This document shows, one piece after another, positions 7,030-14,679 of a stretch of 64,000 nt of DNA (position 1 is its first letter; every line of letters begins with the position of its first letter). The notes under the pieces were generated by a model. That model saw nothing but the letters and a program-made list of their open reading frames with translations. It was not told the origin of the DNA and searched no databases. Source of the stretch: Geobacter sp. (GTDB lineage Bacteria > Desulfobacterota > Desulfuromonadia > Geobacterales > Pseudopelobacteraceae). The translations under genes and the position numbers were made by a program. The DNA lies in NCBI GenBank assembly GCA_025360785.1, contig JANYBN010000014.1, forward strand, positions 33,704-97,703, written 5' to 3'.

Positions 7030-8985
7030 TTACGGTATCATCCATTGAAGAAAATAAGCTTGCAGATACACAATAACACCAACCACGACCGTCAGGAAGA
7101 TCGAGTGTTTCAGCGTGAAACGGAACAGCGGCCCCTCTTCTCCAACCATGCCGCATGCTGCTGTAGCAACAGCCAGTGATTGCGGTGAGATCATCTTGCC
7201 CATGACGCCGCCGCTGGTGTTCGCCGCGCCGCACAGGATCGGATTGAGCCCCAACTGCTCGGCGGTAGCCTTCTGCAGACCGCCGAAGAGGACGTTGCTG
7301 GATGTATCGGAACCGGTAAGGAAAACCCCCAGCCAGCCGAGAAACGGCGCGATGAAAGGGAACCAGTGGCCGGTCTTGGTGAAGATGAGGCCGAGGCAGT
7401 TGGTCATCCCGGAGGTGTTCATAACATAAGCAAGACCGAGTACGGAAGCGACGGTTATTGCAGGAAATCGCATGTCATAAAGGGTCTTTCCGCCAAGCTT
7501 GATGACATCGCCGAAGCCGACGCCGCAGAGCAGGGCGGAGAGGAAGGCGGCGATCAGGATAGCGGTGCCTGCAGCGGACATAAAGTTAAAGTTATACTTT
7601 GCAGGGAGTTTGATAGGCAGCTGATCTGCCATGGCTTTACCCAAAGACTTGAATTGATCTTTGGTGGTGACCTTGTTCTTTTCCAGGTCGTCCTTGACCA
7701 GCTTCTGGATATCGGCACTTTTCCTGGCTATGACGTTGAATCCAGCATTGCGATCTTCGGTCAATGTGGTGCCCTTGCCGGCCATGCCCTGTTCGACCGG
7801 CAGAAACTTCTCTTCCAGTCCCTTCAGTTCTTTGAGCATTTCTATAACTCCGGCCAGCTTCGGCTCGGTTGCCGGCAGCACGGCCAGCAGTTTATCGGCT
7901 TCTGCATTTACTGCGGCAATCTTCTTCAGGCCGTCCTCCGGTTTGGAGACCTTCTTGACGATCATACTGTCAAGACCGGCTACGGTAATGACGACTTTAC
8001 TCTTGTCCAGTTGGGTCTTGATGGAGGGAATGCCCCAGAGCAATACCATTACGGTCAGCGCCAGATAGGGTGACCAGGCGCGGATTACCTCGGCAACGGT
8101 GTAATGATGCTGTTCCTTGGAGCCCGCGTGAGTTTCATGGTCAAACACATAGTTCTCTTTCGGCTGCCATACCTGAAGCAGGGCGACCAGCGCAACCATT
8201 GATGCCAGCGAAGCCGTTATGTCCGGCAGATAGGGACCCAGATAGCTGGCGGTTGCCCACTGGGAAACCGCAAAGGTGACGCCGCAAACAATGATGGCAG
8301 GCAGAACTTCAATCGTCTTTTTCCAGCCGACCATGATCATGATGACATAGAACGGAATAACAACGGAGATGAAGGGGAGCTGGCGGCCGACCATGGTGGA
8401 GAGTTTCATCAGGCCGTCGTCGCCGTAGCCCATAACACCGGCCAGGGCCACAACAGGAATGCCGATGGCGCCGAAGGCGACCGGTGCGGTATTGGCAATA
8501 AGACAGACACCGGCGGCATACAGAGGTCGAAAACCGAGGCCGACGAGGGTGGCTCCGGCAATAGCCACCGGAGTACCGAAGCCAGCTGCACCCTCGATGA
8601 AAGCACCGAAACAGAAGGCGATCAGGAGCGCCTGGATGCGGCGGTCGCCGGTAACGCCCGCCAACGAGGCCCGGATGATTTCGAACTGACCACCCTTGAC
8701 GGTGATGTTATAAAGAAAGAGGGTTGTAATGACTATGTAGAAGACCGGGAAAAGCCCAAAGGCTGCGCCTTGAGCAAAGGCGAGGCCGGCCAGTTTGGCG
8801 GGCATTCCCCATACGGCGATGGCGATGCCGAGAGCCGATGCAGCAGCAAGGGGACCTGCTTTATGGGCTTTCATCTTCAAAACGGCGAGACAGATAAAGA
8901 TAATGACGAGGGGGATAGCGGCGATGAGTGCCGACAAACCAAGGCTTCCTCCTGCGGGTGTGTACGTTTGAATCCATGGCATCAT
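7030..8985 (-). CDS. lctP: Lactate permease, LctP/LldP family, with an extra hydrophilic insert
   Basis: An inner-membrane lactate (and possibly glycolate) permease that would feed the dehydrogenases encoded on both sides. About twelve or more membrane segments are visible, with family stretches such as FCFGAFIEGAAGFGTPVAI, ALAGVMGYGDDG and, near the end, TGSDTSSNVLFGGLQ and CGAANTSGGVMGKMISPQ. At 651 residues it is about 100 longer than the usual LldP (around 550). The extra length is a charged, Lys/Glu-rich stretch of about 140 residues (about 322-465), absent from the membrane core and probably a soluble loop domain. Start ATG-ATG with AAGGAG upstream. First gene of the minus-strand lactate operon. 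Confidence 0.93.
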   Translation of the reverse strand: MMPWIQTYTPAGGSLGLSALIAAIPLVIIFICLAVLKMKAHKAGPLAAASALGIAIAVWGMPAKLAGLAFAQGAAFGLFPVFYIVITTLFLYNITVKGGQFEIIRASLAGVTGDRRIQALLIAFCFGAFIEGAAGFGTPVAIAGATLVGLGFRPLYAAGVCLIANTAPVAFGAIGIPVVALAGVMGYGDDGLMKLSTMVGRQLPFISVVIPFYVIMIMVGWKKTIEVLPAIIVCGVTFAVSQWATASYLGPYLPDITASLASMVALVALLQVWQPKENYVFDHETHAGSKEQHHYTVAEVIRAWSPYLALTVMVLLWGIPSIKTQLDKSKVVITVAGLDSMIVKKVSKPEDGLKKIAAVNAEADKLLAVLPATEPKLAGVIEMLKELKGLEEKFLPVEQGMAGKGTTLTEDRNAGFNVIARKSADIQKLVKDDLEKNKVTTKDQFKSLGKAMADQLPIKLPAKYNFNFMSAAGTAILIAAFLSALLCGVGFGDVIKLGGKTLYDMRFPAITVASVLGLAYVMNTSGMTNCLGLIFTKTGHWFPFIAPFLGWLGVFLTGSDTSSNVLFGGLQKATAEQLGLNPILCGAANTSGGVMGKMISPQSLAVATAACGMVGEEGPLFRFTLKHSIFLTVVVGVIVYLQAYFLQWMIP

Positions 8986-9328
8986 GTTTCTCCTTTCCTT
9001 TCCGATGTGTGTACTGCTTGTATCCGTGGTTAAGTGCTTGTCAATTTGCGGTTTATTTTGTACAAACCCAAAAATAGAATCAGGTTATGCAAACTTGTAA
9101 TACCAATTTACTTATTTTTCAAAACCTGTCAAGCAAATTTTAACACTAGTTAAAAAGCCTGTTGACATGGGGTTTGTAGATGGATTATGGTCATATGTAA
9201 TATGGTTATACAAATTTTAATTACAAATATAAACAGATCAGACCAGGTGGATTGTCTGGCCTTAAGTAAAACAATTTTTCAGTTATATGAAACAGAGAGC
9301 GGCAACCGGATGACAGAGGAGGTATGAC
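8986..9328. promoter_or_regulatory. Divergent lactate-regulon control region
   Basis: This 343-bp AT-rich gap separates lctP (minus) from lutC (plus) and holds no convincing gene. For lutC a candidate sigma-70 promoter is TTGACA at 9162-9167, 18-bp spacer, TATGGT at 9186-9191. Possible GntR operators are the palindrome TTTGTACAAA (9057-9066) and repeated TTTGTA/TACAAA half-sites near 9174 and 9207-9230. A TTGACA on minus near 9125-9130 could serve lctP. The assignments are by eye. The minus ORF at 9221-9589 across this region is a shadow. Confidence 0.5.
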
Positions 9329-9880
9329 ATGATGTATGAGCAATTCAAGACCAGGGCAGAAGGTGTCAGTGCTGAGGTATGCCGCTTTAGCACAAAAAAC
9401 GAGGCGCTCGTCTGGCTGCTGGAGTTCCTGCGCAGGGAACGAATCGCCGGTGCCCCTCAAGCAAACGCCCTCTGGGCCGAATGTTCGTTTCTTGACGGAA
9501 TGGACCGCGATACACTGAACGAGCAGACGGGCCTGAAGTTTGAGGTCACCCGTGAAGCGGCATCTCAAGCCAGATTCGGGATCAGTCAAATGGAATGGGC
9601 TCTTGCGGACACCGGTTCCCTGGCTCAGAATTCCACCGCCATTGAGCAGCGCCTCGTCTCGTCACTGCCCACGATTCATATTGCACTCGTGCCGACCAGC
9701 GGGATTCTGCCGGACATGCCTTCATTGCTGTCCAGAGTCAACCCCAAAGAGAACGCCTACATCGCTATGATTACCGGTCCGAGCCGGACGGCGGACATCG
9801 AGCGGGTGCTGACCATCGGTGTTCATGGCCCGGAACGGCTGGTTATCATTTTTGTCGATGATCTGGGAGGTAAGAACTAA
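9329..9880 (+). CDS. lutC: LUD-domain protein, LutC/LldG family
   Basis: The small subunit of the LutABC-type L-lactate utilisation system, which oxidises L-lactate to pyruvate. The 183-residue protein is a single LUD domain with EVTREAASQARFGISQMEWALADTGSL and LPTIHIALVPTSGILPDM. The C terminus, ITGPSRTADIERVLTIGVHGPERL, is typical of LutC. A GAGGAGG ribosome site precedes ATG-ATG at 9329. An earlier ATG (9324) runs straight into a stop. Its stop codon overlaps the start of the next gene, so LutC and the LutB-LutA fusion are made together. Regulation is probably shared with lctP through the GntR protein. Family assignment is strong; the direct catalytic role of LutC is not settled in the family. 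Confidence 0.9.
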   Translation: MMYEQFKTRAEGVSAEVCRFSTKNEALVWLLEFLRRERIAGAPQANALWAECSFLDGMDRDTLNEQTGLKFEVTREAASQARFGISQMEWALADTGSLAQNSTAIEQRLVSSLPTIHIALVPTSGILPDMPSLLSRVNPKENAYIAMITGPSRTADIERVLTIGVHGPERLVIIFVDDLGGKN

Positions 9881-12012
9881 TGGGAAATGAATTTAAAGAA
9901 TCTATCCATAAGGCGGTCAATAACGCCAATCTGACCGGCGCGCTCGGCAAGTTTTCCGAAGCCTACAAGGTCAACCGGGCCAAGGCGTACGAGGGGATCG
10001 ACTTCGAGGAACTACGCGGGAGGATCGCCGAACTGAAGTCCTATGCCGCTTCCCATCTTGATGAACTCTCCGACCAGTTTACAAAAAATGCCGAAGCGTG
10101 CGGTGCCACAGTTTTCCGGACCAACGACCCGGAAAAAGTCAGGGAATACATCCTGAAGGTCGCGCAGCAGAACAACGTCAAAACGGTTGTAAAATCTAAA
10201 TCCATGACAACAGAAGAGATTCACCTCAATCAGTATCTGGAGAAGGCCGGCATCATTGTCGGGGAAACCGATCTTGGTGAATGGATCATTCAACTGGCCG
10301 GACAGACACCATCGCATATGGTTATGCCCGCCATTCATATGACCAAGGAGGAGGTTTCCGATCTGTTCAGCAAGGAGGTCAACGAGCGACTTTCCTCCGA
10401 TATCCCCAGACTGGTCAAGGTAGCCAGAGAGAAACTCCGGCCAACGTTCCTCGCTGCCGATATGGGGATTTCCGGCGGGAACATTGCCGTGGCGGAAACC
10501 GGCAGCATTGTCCTGATGACCAACGAGGGGAACGCCCGGCTGGTAACGTCGCTGCCAAGAATCCACGTCGCACTGGTCGGCATCGAAAAGCTGATCGAGA
10601 AGTATGCCGATGTCGCCACAATTTTAAAAGCGCTTCCCCGCAGCGCCACGGCCCAGCTGCTGACCAGTTATGTATCGATCATCACCGGTCCGACGCCAAA
10701 CAGCGACGGGACGATGAAAGATATGCATATCATCCTGATGGATAACCGCCGCAGCGAGATGGCGGCCGACCCAAAATTCAAGCAGGCGCTGCAGTGCATC
10801 CGCTGCGCCTCCTGTCTTAACGTCTGTCCGGTGTATCGGCTGGTGGGGGGGCATGTCTTCGGCAAGGTGTATACCGGCGGCATCGGCACGATCCTGACCG
10901 CCTGGTTCGACGAACTGAAAAAATCCGAAGATATCCAGGGGCTCTGCATCCAGTGCGGCGCCTGCAAGGATGTCTGTCCCGGAAAGATCGACATTCCGGA
11001 TCTGATCATGGAGCTCCGGCGGCGGCTGGTGCAGGGACAAGGGGTACCGCTGCTGCAAAAGACGATCTATGCCGTGGTGAACAACCGCAAGCTGTTTCAC
11101 GGCATGCTGCGCGCCGCTTCAATCGCGGGCAAGCCGTTTACCTCAGGGAAATTCATCCGCCACCTGCCGCTGTTCCTGGCTGACCTGACCGACGGGCGCA
11201 GCCTCCCTGCTATTGCCGCCGAACCGTTCCGGGATCGTTTCAAGAAGTCTCAACAGCCGGAACTTAAGGAAAAAGTGGTTTTCTACGCCGGATGTCTGAT
11301 CGATTTTGCCTATCCGGAAATGGGAGAGGCGCTAGTCAAGATCCTCAACAAAGCAGGGATCGAGGTGCTGTTCCCTGAGGAACAGACCTGCTGCGGCGCT
11401 CCGGCCCGCTACAACGGCGCTTATGAGGTCGCGGAAAAGAACGCCATCGACAACATCAAGGCGCTTCTGAGTGTGGATGCAAGCTGGGTAATCTCCGCCT
11501 GTCCGACCTGCACCGTGGCACTGGCCCATGAATTCATCAGCACTTTTGAAAGCGTCGGGCAGACTGAATGGATGGAGAAGGCGAAGGAACTGGCAGCTAA
11601 AACCATCGATTTTTCCACCCTCGTCAAAAAGCTGATTGATGAAGGTCGCTTGACTCTGAAGGAGTGGCAAAAGCTTGACAAGGTCACCTACCATGATTCC
11701 TGTCATCTGAAACGGACGCTGAAAGTGTCGGATCAACCGAGGGAACTGCTGCAACGCGCCGGTTATGAAGTAACCGAGATGTTCGAGTGCGATACCTGCT
11801 GCGGCATGGGTGGGTCGTATTCGCTCAAGCTGCCGGAAATTTCGGGGCCGATACTGCAGCGCAAACTAAGGAACATCAAGGATACCGGCGCGCCGATTGT
11901 TGCCATGGATTGTCCAGGCTGCGTGATGCAGATCAGGGGGGGGCTGGATCAGGATGGCGCGAATGTGAAAGTCAGGCACACAGCCGAGCTGCTGGCGGAG
12001 CAGTTGGACTAA
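9880..12012 (+). CDS. Fused LutB-LutA L-lactate dehydrogenase iron-sulfur protein
   Basis: A 710-residue fusion of two proteins that are usually separate. Residues about 1-300 are a LutB/LldF-type LUD domain (ADMGISGGNIAVAETGSIVL, ITGPTPNSDGTMKD). Two 4Fe-4S motifs follow, CIRCASCLNVCPVY at about residue 305 and CIQCGACKDVCPG at about 355. The last 250 residues match LutA/LldE: two CCG domains with CLIDFAYPEMGEAL, EEQTCCGAPARYNGAYE, YHDSCHLKRTL and CDTCCGMGGSYSLKLPE. Together with LutC it would form the whole L-lactate oxidising complex as two polypeptides. It begins at the last base of the lutC stop codon. The domain order is read directly; activity on L-lactate is inferred from the family and the locus. 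Confidence 0.92.
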   Translation: MGNEFKESIHKAVNNANLTGALGKFSEAYKVNRAKAYEGIDFEELRGRIAELKSYAASHLDELSDQFTKNAEACGATVFRTNDPEKVREYILKVAQQNNVKTVVKSKSMTTEEIHLNQYLEKAGIIVGETDLGEWIIQLAGQTPSHMVMPAIHMTKEEVSDLFSKEVNERLSSDIPRLVKVAREKLRPTFLAADMGISGGNIAVAETGSIVLMTNEGNARLVTSLPRIHVALVGIEKLIEKYADVATILKALPRSATAQLLTSYVSIITGPTPNSDGTMKDMHIILMDNRRSEMAADPKFKQALQCIRCASCLNVCPVYRLVGGHVFGKVYTGGIGTILTAWFDELKKSEDIQGLCIQCGACKDVCPGKIDIPDLIMELRRRLVQGQGVPLLQKTIYAVVNNRKLFHGMLRAASIAGKPFTSGKFIRHLPLFLADLTDGRSLPAIAAEPFRDRFKKSQQPELKEKVVFYAGCLIDFAYPEMGEALVKILNKAGIEVLFPEEQTCCGAPARYNGAYEVAEKNAIDNIKALLSVDASWVISACPTCTVALAHEFISTFESVGQTEWMEKAKELAAKTIDFSTLVKKLIDEGRLTLKEWQKLDKVTYHDSCHLKRTLKVSDQPRELLQRAGYEVTEMFECDTCCGMGGSYSLKLPEISGPILQRKLRNIKDTGAPIVAMDCPGCVMQIRGGLDQDGANVKVRHTAELLAEQLD

Positions 12013-12068
12013 ATAATCATTATTTTGTTTTAGGTTGAAATAGTAAAAAACTAGGGTATGCTCTGCTC

Positions 12069-13328
12069 ATGATAAATACAACCACACTCGATAATGGCGT
12101 CCGGATCGTAACTCAGAACATCGGCTATATGCACACCGTAACCACCGGCATCTGGGTGGCCAACGGCACCCGCCATGAAGCCCCGGAAGATAACGGCGTT
12201 GCTCATTTTATTGAGCATATGCTGTTCAAAGGCACAAAGCGCCGGAGCGCTCATCAGATCACCCGTGAAATTGACTCGATGGGGGGCATTCTGAATGCCT
12301 TTACCGGACATGAATATGTTTGTTATTACGCCAAGGTTCTGGCTAAGTTTCTCCCCGGCGCCGCCGATCTGCTTGCTGATATTTTTCTGAATTCCACTTT
12401 TCCGCTTGACGAAATAGAGCGGGAGCGCAAGGTCGTTCTTCAGGAAATCAAGATGCGTGATGACTCGCCGGATGAGTACATTCACGATCACTTTCATCAA
12501 AACTTCTGGCGGGGTCAGAAGCTCGGCATGCCGGTTTTGGGGAGTGAGGAAACTGTTGCCGGCTTGTCTCATACCTCGATCCTGGCGCATAAAAACAGCC
12601 GCTATCGTCCTCAGGATATTATTATTGCAGCGGCAGGCAACGTGCGGCACGATGAACTGGTTGCTATACTGGCCCCCCTGTTTTCAGGGCTTTCTTCACA
12701 GTGGCAGCCGGGATCAAGCGATACTTTTGCGCATGCAGAAAAGAAGGTAAATCTTATTGAACGGGAGATGGAACAGACGCTTGTATGCCTCGGTACACGT
12801 TCACTCCGTTATGATCATCCGGATCGTTATGCGCTCTTTTTACTAACGACTATTCTGGGCGGCGGGATGAGTTCACGCCTGTTTCAGGAGGTTCGCGAGA
12901 AGAAAGGGCTGGCGTATTCGGTCTACTCGTACATCATATCCCATGCCGACTCCGGGGCGCTGGTTGTCTACGCCGGCACCGAAAAGGGTCATTGTCTTGA
13001 AGTAATTGATATTGCGCAGCGTGAGTTGTCGCGTCTTGTTACCGAAGCGGTGCCGCATGACGAGCTTGATGCAGCACGGGAACAGCTTAAAGGCAAAACG
13101 CTCATGTCGCTTGAAAGCAGCGACAGTTTGATGACGCGACTGGCCAAAAATGAAATCTATCTTCAAAAGCAGCAGTCCATTGAAGACGTTCTCGCCAATT
13201 ACGATGCGGTCAGCAGCAACGATCTTCAAAGGGTGTCTCAGGATTTAATCAAGAGTGATTACCTGCATCTGGAAGTTATGGGGCAGGTTGCCGATCTGGG
13301 GCTGTCTGTACAGATGCTGGCAGTTTAG
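12069..13328 (+). CDS. M16-family zinc peptidase (processing-protease-like)
   Basis: A 419-residue insulinase/mitochondrial-processing-peptidase type protease. The inverted zinc motif HxxEH is present as HFIEHMLFKGT at about residues 50-60, with the downstream zinc-ligand Glu region ERERKVVLQEIKMRDDSPDEY. The C-terminal half has GGGMSSRLFQEVREKKGLAYSVYSY, the conserved substrate-closing segment. No signal peptide is visible, so it is probably cytoplasmic like other bacterial YmxG-type enzymes. Substrate unknown. It is a single gene ended by a long palindrome at 13384-13417. A degraded copy of its last 17 codons is found at 19961-20011. Confidence 0.92.
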   Translation: MINTTTLDNGVRIVTQNIGYMHTVTTGIWVANGTRHEAPEDNGVAHFIEHMLFKGTKRRSAHQITREIDSMGGILNAFTGHEYVCYYAKVLAKFLPGAADLLADIFLNSTFPLDEIERERKVVLQEIKMRDDSPDEYIHDHFHQNFWRGQKLGMPVLGSEETVAGLSHTSILAHKNSRYRPQDIIIAAAGNVRHDELVAILAPLFSGLSSQWQPGSSDTFAHAEKKVNLIEREMEQTLVCLGTRSLRYDHPDRYALFLLTTILGGGMSSRLFQEVREKKGLAYSVYSYIISHADSGALVVYAGTEKGHCLEVIDIAQRELSRLVTEAVPHDELDAAREQLKGKTLMSLESSDSLMTRLAKNEIYLQKQQSIEDVLANYDAVSSNDLQRVSQDLIKSDYLHLEVMGQVADLGLSVQMLAV

Positions 13329-13383
13329 TGAGTTCTGAAATGCCCTGATTATAAGGGGCTCGAAAATAAAAAATGAAGTTATA

Positions 13384-13417
13384 AAATGCCTACCTGCAAG
13401 CTTGCAGGTAGGCATTT
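13384..13417. terminator. Bidirectional terminator after the M16 peptidase gene
   Basis: AAATGCCTACCTGCAAG is followed directly by its exact complement, a 17-bp perfect inverted repeat with A-rich sequence before it and T-rich sequence after it. It lies between the plus-strand M16 gene and the minus-strand FHA gene and can end both transcripts. Confidence 0.8.
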
Positions 13418-13510
13418 AGTTTTGTACTATTATTTTTCAAAATTTATATCATCAGGATACATCAATTGCATCTTCCCGGTTACAGCTTTCATTCCAGAAT
13501 CGGTGAAATA

Positions 13511-14620
13511 TTATGCAGGAGAGATTCTGAGGTTGATCGGTCCAATAGATATCAGGTCGTTTGCGACAAGCCGCTTCTTGCTAATCGTCTCGCCGTTAAC
13601 CTTAGTGCCGTTTTTACTCGCCAGATCTTCAATTATCAGTTTATTATCAAGCATTTTGAGTTCTGCATGTCGTCGTGAAATACGCTGATCGTCCAGTATC
13701 AAATCACAGTCTTTACGGCCGATTACACAAGGAAGCGTTACAGTAAAGCGTTCCCCCTGCAGAGGCCCTGACTCTACAGAAAGTACGAAGCTAGGGAGCT
13801 TCGGTTCTTGACGGAGTGCCTTGACAAGTACCTCGACACCCCCCATTGCAGATATTGGCGATATCTCAGTATCCCCTCTACGTCGGTTTTTCGGATTTCC
13901 ATCAGGCATTGGCGATATCTCTGCATCTCTTCTACGTCTGTTTTTCGGATACCCTACAGAAAAAAGTTTATCAAGCGAATCTTTGTCAAGCAGGGTTGAG
14001 TCCTCTGCCATAGTTGTAACCATGTCACGGAAAATAAATGCCTGCACCTTATCTTTAGGTTGAAATGCATAGAGCAGCATCTCTTCGTCGACAGTCATTC
14101 CTTCAGGCCGTTCGTAAGACAGATCGGAGTAATGAGCAAGAGCCCCCTTACCATCCTTGAAGAAGAAAAAATTTATTTTTTTGTCCCGGCAAAGAGCTAT
14201 CATCGCATCAGCACCAACCTCACCGATCTGTCGGACGATGCATTCAATGTCGATAAGAGAGGTAGGAGCTTTGACTGCAGGTTCTTCCTGCAGAAAGAGC
14301 ACCATGCTTTTCAGCAGAACCGGATCAGTCTCGCAGAGGGTAACGGACATTGACTCTTCGGCGGATCTTGCCAGTTGCTCCCCAAACTTCTGAATAGAGT
14401 AGCTGATCGGTTTGCAGTCTCCATATCTGCCGGCGGCATAGGGAGCGCCATTAAAGAAAAAGAGAAAAAGAAGGGAAGGTTCATCGTTAGCAATCTCCAG
14501 GTATCCAGTAAAAGGTGGAGAAGCAGCGTAGACCGTCTTCAGCAAACTGTGCAACAGCTTACGGGAAAAAGGTTTTTCATCGCAGAGTACTTTCTGTCGA
14601 GGGAATTGGTAGTTATTCAT
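13511..14620 (-). CDS. Protein with C-terminal FHA domain and an internal tandem repeat
   Basis: A cytoplasmic protein with a phosphothreonine-reading FHA domain at the C terminus. The FHA core shows CVIGRKDCDLILDD, SRRHAEL and DLASKNGTKVNGE, so the binding residues are intact. I do not recognise the N-terminal 200 residues, which are mixed alpha/beta. Just before the FHA domain is a two-copy 18-residue repeat (PKNRRRRDAEISP and PKNRRRGDTEISP). The track start is 14662, but the ATG at 14620 (369 residues) has TTGACA-18-TATACA ending six bases before it, the geometry of a leaderless message. It follows the FHA-EAL gene by 18-60 bp and is divergent from a Ser/Thr kinase, which may make its phosphothreonine ligand. 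Confidence 0.8.
   Translation of the reverse strand: MNNYQFPRQKVLCDEKPFSRKLLHSLLKTVYAASPPFTGYLEIANDEPSLLFLFFFNGAPYAAGRYGDCKPISYSIQKFGEQLARSAEESMSVTLCETDPVLLKSMVLFLQEEPAVKAPTSLIDIECIVRQIGEVGADAMIALCRDKKINFFFFKDGKGALAHYSDLSYERPEGMTVDEEMLLYAFQPKDKVQAFIFRDMVTTMAEDSTLLDKDSLDKLFSVGYPKNRRRRDAEISPMPDGNPKNRRRGDTEISPISAMGGVEVLVKALRQEPKLPSFVLSVESGPLQGERFTVTLPCVIGRKDCDLILDDQRISRRHAELKMLDNKLIIEDLASKNGTKVNGETISKKRLVANDLISIGPINLRISPA
13854..13961. repeat. 54-bp tandem repeat, two copies, inside the FHA gene
   Basis: Two units starting at 13854 and 13908 (ATTGGCGATATCTC each time) keep the reading frame and encode an 18-residue period rich in Arg with the motif EISP. The copies differ at several bases, so the duplication is not very recent. 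The repeat lies in the linker before the FHA domain. Confidence 0.8.
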
Positions 14621-14626
14621 ATTTTG

Positions 14627-14656
14627 TGTATAGCAGGCTGCTGCATAGTTTGTCAA
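14627..14656 (-). promoter_or_regulatory. Candidate sigma-70 promoter for the FHA gene
   Basis: On minus: TTGACA (14651-14656), 18-bp spacer, TATACA (14627-14632), then six bases to the ATG at 14620. The predicted transcription start falls at or next to the start codon, so this would be a leaderless mRNA. Confidence 0.5.
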
Positions 14657-14679
14657 TTCCATGAAGGTGCGTGGTCCTA

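Noticed and set aside
7366-8073. 235-aa plus-strand ORF
   Set aside because: Antisense shadow of the hydrophilic insert of lctP; the permease frame is well supported.
9221-9589. 122-aa minus-strand ORF over the lactate control region
   Set aside because: It covers the lutC start and promoter and has no ribosome site or family pattern.
12051-12650. 199-aa minus-strand ORF
   Set aside because: Antisense to the M16 peptidase, including its HxxEH zinc site.
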